Shown: piece after piece, positions 61,169 through 64,000 of the stretch
Layout of the letters: each line of letters begins with the position of its first letter
Position numbering within the stretch: position 1 is the stretch's first letter
Assembly: GCA_017645945.1 (NCBI GenBank)
Contig: JAGCNL010000057.1
Coordinates: 1-64,000, forward strand
DNA: 64,000 bases
Reading direction: 5' to 3'
From: Salinivirgaceae bacterium
Lineage (GTDB): Bacteria; Bacteroidota; Bacteroidia; Bacteroidales; SZUA-534
Program-made: the position numbers and the translations under genes
Notes under the pieces: generated by a model
Databases searched by the model: none
Seen by the model: the letters and a program-made list of their open reading frames with translations, nothing else
What the model was told of the DNA's origin: nothing

Positions 61169-61960
61169 TTATTTGAACAAAGCTGAGTTGTCAATTGTGA
61201 TGAAACCACCGTCACCGCTCTTGATTATAACGCCAGAAACCACTGCAGTCTCACCATCTGCGCCATATTGAAGAGAATATGTGGCGATGCAGTTTGTTGA
61301 AGTCAAAACAGCAGCCGGGAAAATCTTCGAGTCAGCAGCAGCTTTCTTGAAGTTTTCGCTCTTAGCATCTTGTGCTGATGTGAGTGTAGGTACACCGTTA
61401 ACGTCTTTCAGGATAGCCTCAACATATTGTGCATTGTCAGTAGCCTCACCAGTTGTAGCATCAATAACTTCTGGGAAGGTGAAGCTTCTGTTTTTGAAGA
61501 ATGACATGTAAGAACCCTTGGGAGAATTACCTGTACCAGCGTCAAATGTGTATGTTTCGCCGATTTGAGCGCAACCTTTACCAGTGTCACCGTCTTTAAC
61601 TTTGAAGACAACTTGCATTTGTTGAACAGGAACAGCAACTGAAGAGATGTCCATTGTGTAAGTTTTCACTTTTTTACCGTTCTCGTCTTTGTCAACTGAT
61701 TTCTCATTCTTAGTTGCCAAGTCAACAATTGTTTTGCCATCAAGAGTTTGCAATTCGAAAGTCTTGATTTTACCGTTAGCGGTTACGCTACCTTCAATAA
61801 GGATAGTACCGTCAGGCTGAGCGATTGTTGTCAATTTGCTGAAGTCGACGTTTGTTGCCAAAACTTCTGCATCATCACCTTCTTCTTCAACGCAAGAAGT
61901 AAACATTGCGGTTGAGCACATAGCGGCCATCATAGCCACAAACATAAATTTTCTTTTCAT
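61169..61960 (-). CDS. Surface-type lipoprotein of unknown function
   Basis: 263 residues. The signal ends in lipobox FTSC, and the mature part begins CVEEEGDDAE. Acidic residues right after the lipid cysteine resemble the lipoprotein export signal that sends Bacteroidetes lipoproteins to the cell surface. The rest is predicted beta-rich, with TIAQPDGTILIEGSVTANGK near the start. No family is recognised. It has its own promoter-like element and terminator, so it is a single-gene unit. Confidence 0.8.
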   Translation of the reverse strand: MKRKFMFVAMMAAMCSTAMFTSCVEEEGDDAEVLATNVDFSKLTTIAQPDGTILIEGSVTANGKIKTFELQTLDGKTIVDLATKNEKSVDKDENGKKVKTYTMDISSVAVPVQQMQVVFKVKDGDTGKGCAQIGETYTFDAGTGNSPKGSYMSFFKNRSFTFPEVIDATTGEATDNAQYVEAILKDVNGVPTLTSAQDAKSENFKKAAADSKIFPAAVLTSTNCIATYSLQYGADGETAVVSGVIIKSGDGGFITIDNSALFK

Positions 61961-62016
61961 CTTTTTAAGTTTTTTTAATTAAACAATAAATCAAACAAAA
62001 GTTTGTTCTTGAGCCG

Positions 62017-62024
62017 CAAATATA
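62017..62024 (-). promoter_or_regulatory. -7 element of the 263-residue lipoprotein gene
   Basis: The minus strand reads TATATTTG, an exact TAnnTTTG, about 57 bases upstream of the ATG. TTTG at the right -33 distance is not present. Confidence 0.45.
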
Positions 62025-62133
62025 CAAATGTTTTTATTTATGGTGCTCGATTTTTAATGATTTAACGGCTGTTTGTCAAAAGTTTTTTTGCGTTGCTCAC
62101 ATTTTATTGCGCCAAAACACACGAGCCGGATCA

Positions 62134-62173
62134 TAAAAAAAGCAGAGCCACATCAATTGTAGCCCTGCCTTTC
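62134..62173 (-). terminator. Terminator of the 167-residue secreted protein gene
   Basis: On the minus strand GCAGGGCTA pairs with TGGCTCTGC around a short loop and is followed by seven T residues, 40 bases after the stop codon. Confidence 0.85.
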
Positions 62174-62212
62174 TGTTTTATCTACAAAAAATAATCTCTC
62201 AACAATAGACAA

Positions 62213-62716
62213 TTATTTTATCACTCCTTGTTTCTGCATTTCAGCTTTAAGAGCATCATACGACACATCCATTCCGATGCGTACTCTGTAAGATTTTTTA
62301 GAGATTTTTGAGCTGGCTTTTGTAGGAACGCGCTTGCTGACGATAACATATTTAGTGTAATCGCCACCCTCTTTAAAGAATTCTGTCAGGAATTTTTTGC
62401 TTGCTGCCTCAGCGTTCGGGTCAGAAATGATAGCAGGAGTTGGGCCTGTCACGCCATCTTCGCCAGAAGGAAATCCGCAGAACAAAGCACAAGCAACAGC
62501 TTTCATTTTTGCGTCTTCGATGGCTGCTTCCTCTGTGTCGCCAATACCATGCAGACGAACAACTTTGTATCCATCGCCATCACGACCCAGAGACTCCACC
62601 TCGTATGTGGATTTGCTGTCGTACTTTAATTTACCACCAGCTTCAGCGTTTGAAGCAGTGCCTGCAAGCAACAAGGCAGCAACGCCCATTGCTAAAAGTT
62701 TGATTGATTTTCTCAT
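62213..62716 (-). CDS. Secreted protein of unknown function
   Basis: 167 residues. A signal peptide (about 26 residues, ending SNAEA) precedes a mature domain with the stretch RLHGIGDTEEAAIEDAKMKA and a C-terminal SYRVRIGMDVSYDALKAEMQ. The 'AA-x-DA' helix followed by a YRV beta strand recalls the LPP20/FlgT-like fold, but similarity is too weak to name. It has its own -7 element and terminator. Confidence 0.75.
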   Translation of the reverse strand: MRKSIKLLAMGVAALLLAGTASNAEAGGKLKYDSKSTYEVESLGRDGDGYKVVRLHGIGDTEEAAIEDAKMKAVACALFCGFPSGEDGVTGPTPAIISDPNAEAASKKFLTEFFKEGGDYTKYVIVSKRVPTKASSKISKKSYRVRIGMDVSYDALKAEMQKQGVIK

Positions 62717-62756
62717 AGTAATTACTTTTTATAAAATTGTTTAATTAAACATCATT

Positions 62757-62764
62757 CAAAAGTA
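62757..62764 (-). promoter_or_regulatory. -7 element of the 167-residue secreted protein gene
   Basis: The minus strand reads TACTTTTG (TAnnTTTG), 41 bases upstream of the ATG. No -33 TTTG at the right spacing. Confidence 0.45.
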
Positions 62765-62827
62765 ATGAAATCTTTTATTAATCATTCTGTTTTCCGGAAT
62801 TTTTTGGTTTTTCCGATTAGCGAACAT

Positions 62828-62856
62828 AAAAAAAGCCGGCTGTTGAGCCGGCTCTT
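62828..62856 (-). terminator. Terminator of the 199-residue lipoprotein gene
   Basis: AGCCGGCT / AGCCGGCT stem with a four-base loop and a run of T residues on the minus strand, 18 bases after the stop codon. Confidence 0.92.
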
Positions 62857-62874
62857 ATTGTTGTTAAACTTTAA

Positions 62875-63474
62875 TTACATACCTAAGCAATTGAACTTGC
62901 CTTCAACTTCTTTCTTGTCGCCCTTCGAGTTCACAAGAGTTGCCGAGAATGTTCCACCAACCTTGGTACCACCAACTTTGGTGCTTTTCATAATCGATGT
63001 AACGGAAACTTTTGCTTTTGTTGCCACATACAAAGATTCAGAGCTGGCACCTGATTCCAGGCTTCCGTAAGTAACCATACAGCTTGCGTCTGCTTTGAAA
63101 GCATTTTGGAGAGTTTCATCCAAAGTATCCTCTGTTGTAAGATAGTTGATAAGCAATGTGTTCGGGTTCTCTACGCTAAGTTCAAGGTTGTAGTCGCCTT
63201 TTTGGTCACCATTGAAAATAAGTGAGAAGAACTGCTTGCCATCTACAGCATAAACTGTTGTTTTTTTGTCACCAAACAACGAAGCCAATTTTGACCCTGA
63301 GCTGCTTTCATCCTTATCACCATAAACCAAATTGGTTTTGAAATTCAAACTTGATACCTCAAAACTGCTGAACAAATCTAAAACAGAGTTGTCGTCGTCT
63401 TTTTTGCAAGAAGAAAATACTGTGGTTGCAGCAAGTGCAAGAGCTGCCAAACCTTTAAATCCAAATTTTTTCAT
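62875..63474 (-). CDS. Surface-type lipoprotein of unknown function
   Basis: 199 residues. The lipobox is FSSC and the mature protein starts CKKDDDNSVLD, again with the acidic run typical of surface-exported Bacteroidetes lipoproteins. The mature part is probably a beta-sandwich. A short internal duplication, KVGGTKVGGTF, is present near residue 170. No family is recognised. It has a good promoter and a strong terminator of its own. Confidence 0.8.
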   Translation of the reverse strand: MKKFGFKGLAALALAATTVFSSCKKDDDNSVLDLFSSFEVSSLNFKTNLVYGDKDESSSGSKLASLFGDKKTTVYAVDGKQFFSLIFNGDQKGDYNLELSVENPNTLLINYLTTEDTLDETLQNAFKADASCMVTYGSLESGASSESLYVATKAKVSVTSIMKSTKVGGTKVGGTFSATLVNSKGDKKEVEGKFNCLGM

Positions 63475-63518
63475 GTTTTTTAAATTTTTAAGTCGTTTTT
63501 AAATTTTAAACAATAGTG

Positions 63519-63548
63519 CGAAGGTAGCAACATTTTTGCATTTGCAAA
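63519..63548 (-). promoter_or_regulatory. Promoter of the 199-residue lipoprotein gene
   Basis: On the minus strand TTTG (63545-63548) and TACCTTCG (63519-63526, one mismatch to TAnnTTTG) with an 18-base spacer. Confidence 0.55.
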
Positions 63549-63569
63549 TAAATTTTTGACGGAAGGCCC

Positions 63570-63881
63570 CTACAAGAAACCCAAATCCATCTTGGCTTCT
63601 TCGCTCATCATATCCTGATTCCATTCGGGTTCGAACACAAGGTTGATGTTCACCTGGTGAATGCCTGGAACTGATTCCAATTTCATCCGCACCTCGTCAA
63701 GAATCTGGTCGGCAATGGGACAGCCTGGGGCGGTCAGAGTCATCTCAACATCGAGCACGCCCTTGTCTTCCTTCAGGTTGTAGATAAGCCCCAAATCGTA
63801 CACATTCACAGGTATCTCGGGGTCGTAAACGGTTTTGAGTTCGTTGATTATCTTGGTTTCAAGTAGTTGGTCCATAAGCAT
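63570..63881 (-). CDS. MIP18/DUF59-family iron-sulfur assembly factor
   Basis: 103 residues (101 from the second ATG at 63875). The family core is complete: TVYDPEIPVNVYDLGLIYNL and MTLTAPGCPIADQILDEVRM, with the conserved cysteine in APGCP. Proteins of this type (SufT/PaaD-like) help deliver or mature iron-sulfur clusters in the cytosol. In Bacteroidetes the gene often sits near suf genes, but none are in view. It starts 29 bases after the stop of the next gene upstream. Confidence 0.93.
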   Translation of the reverse strand: MLMDQLLETKIINELKTVYDPEIPVNVYDLGLIYNLKEDKGVLDVEMTLTAPGCPIADQILDEVRMKLESVPGIHQVNINLVFEPEWNQDMMSEEAKMDLGFL

Positions 63882-63910
63882 TTATTGATTAACTGATTTA
63901 TTGATTGAAT

Positions 63911-64000
63911 TACTTGTCGCGTACCAGGCGTACTGCAAAACCAGAGAAAAGATCGCCGCTGGGCACGTTGGCACGGACTGTTTCGGGAGCAAAGAAAATA
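63911..64000 (-). CDS. 3' end of a gene running off the window (FGE-like or paralogous surface domain)
   Basis: 29 codons are visible and end NVPSGDLFSGFAVRLVRDK before the TAA at 63911-63913. The closing G-F-x-V-R-L-V-R-D pattern is seen at the C-terminus of FGE-sulfatase-fold proteins and of the Fibrobacter succinogenes major paralogous domain. With so little sequence the family cannot be settled. Confidence 0.6.

Overview
The window looks like chromosomal DNA from a member of the Bacteroidota, most likely order Bacteroidales. The evidence is a fused lpxC-fabZ gene followed by lpxA, TonB-dependent receptor and type IX secretion (T9SS) parts, BspA-type leucine-rich-repeat proteins, a gliding-motility-type C-terminal domain, lipoproteins with acidic residues after the lipid cysteine, and promoters of the TTTG / TAnnTTTG type instead of -35/-10 boxes. 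Shine-Dalgarno sites are weak or absent. I see no rRNA, tRNA, CRISPR array or complete insertion sequence.

Layout. 1-3777: the 3' part of a large repeat-built surface or fibre-like protein ending in an S74 self-cleaving chaperone domain. 3.8-4.4 kb: a HicA/HicB toxin-antitoxin pair whose toxin gene is frameshifted. 4.4-9.1 kb: ychF, a YitT-type membrane protein and a short TonB-dependent receptor. 9.2-9.9 kb: an unrecognised two-gene unit (50 and 172 codons, overlapping by one base). 10-16.2 kb: leuS, an ORF6N-domain gene, a secreted FGE-like protein, and a three-gene set of pepE, a metal-transporter-like membrane protein and a secreted unknown. 16.2-22.4 kb: a small BspA-like protein, then a four-gene unit (PorE-like OmpA protein, acetyltransferase, rsgA, cyclophilin lipoprotein). 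22.7-28.8 kb: priA, then porW/sprE with an e(P4)-type acid phosphatase lipoprotein.

29.1-36.6 kb holds one 2512-residue protein made of BspA leucine-rich repeats followed by about 16 InlB-type beta repeats and a T9SS sorting signal. It is a plausible cargo of the T9SS parts encoded nearby. An Rpn/PD-(D/E)XK gene and a repeat-rich intergenic stretch follow. 38.2-45.8 kb: pyrH-frr, a small unknown, a long RluA-family pseudouridine synthase, a PKD/gliding-type secreted protein, an O-antigen-ligase-like protein and a BF3164-like lipoprotein. 45.8-51.6 kb: sbcC, sbcD, a small secreted unknown and recA. 51.9-55.8 kb: a DNA polymerase III delta-prime-like gene, a small membrane protein, lpxC/fabZ and lpxA. 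55.8-61.1 kb: an acyltransferase-3 protein, an ABCG-like transporter with a long N-terminal extension and a PIN-domain toxin-antitoxin pair. 61.2-64 kb: three separately terminated secreted proteins or lipoproteins, a MIP18/DUF59 iron-sulfur assembly gene and the 3' end of one more gene.

Two themes stand out. One is envelope biology: lipid A synthesis, T9SS machinery with candidate cargo, and repeat proteins able to vary by recombination. The other is small accessory modules and dispersed palindromic intergenic repeats scattered through an otherwise housekeeping region. All function calls come from reading motifs and architecture; no database search was run.
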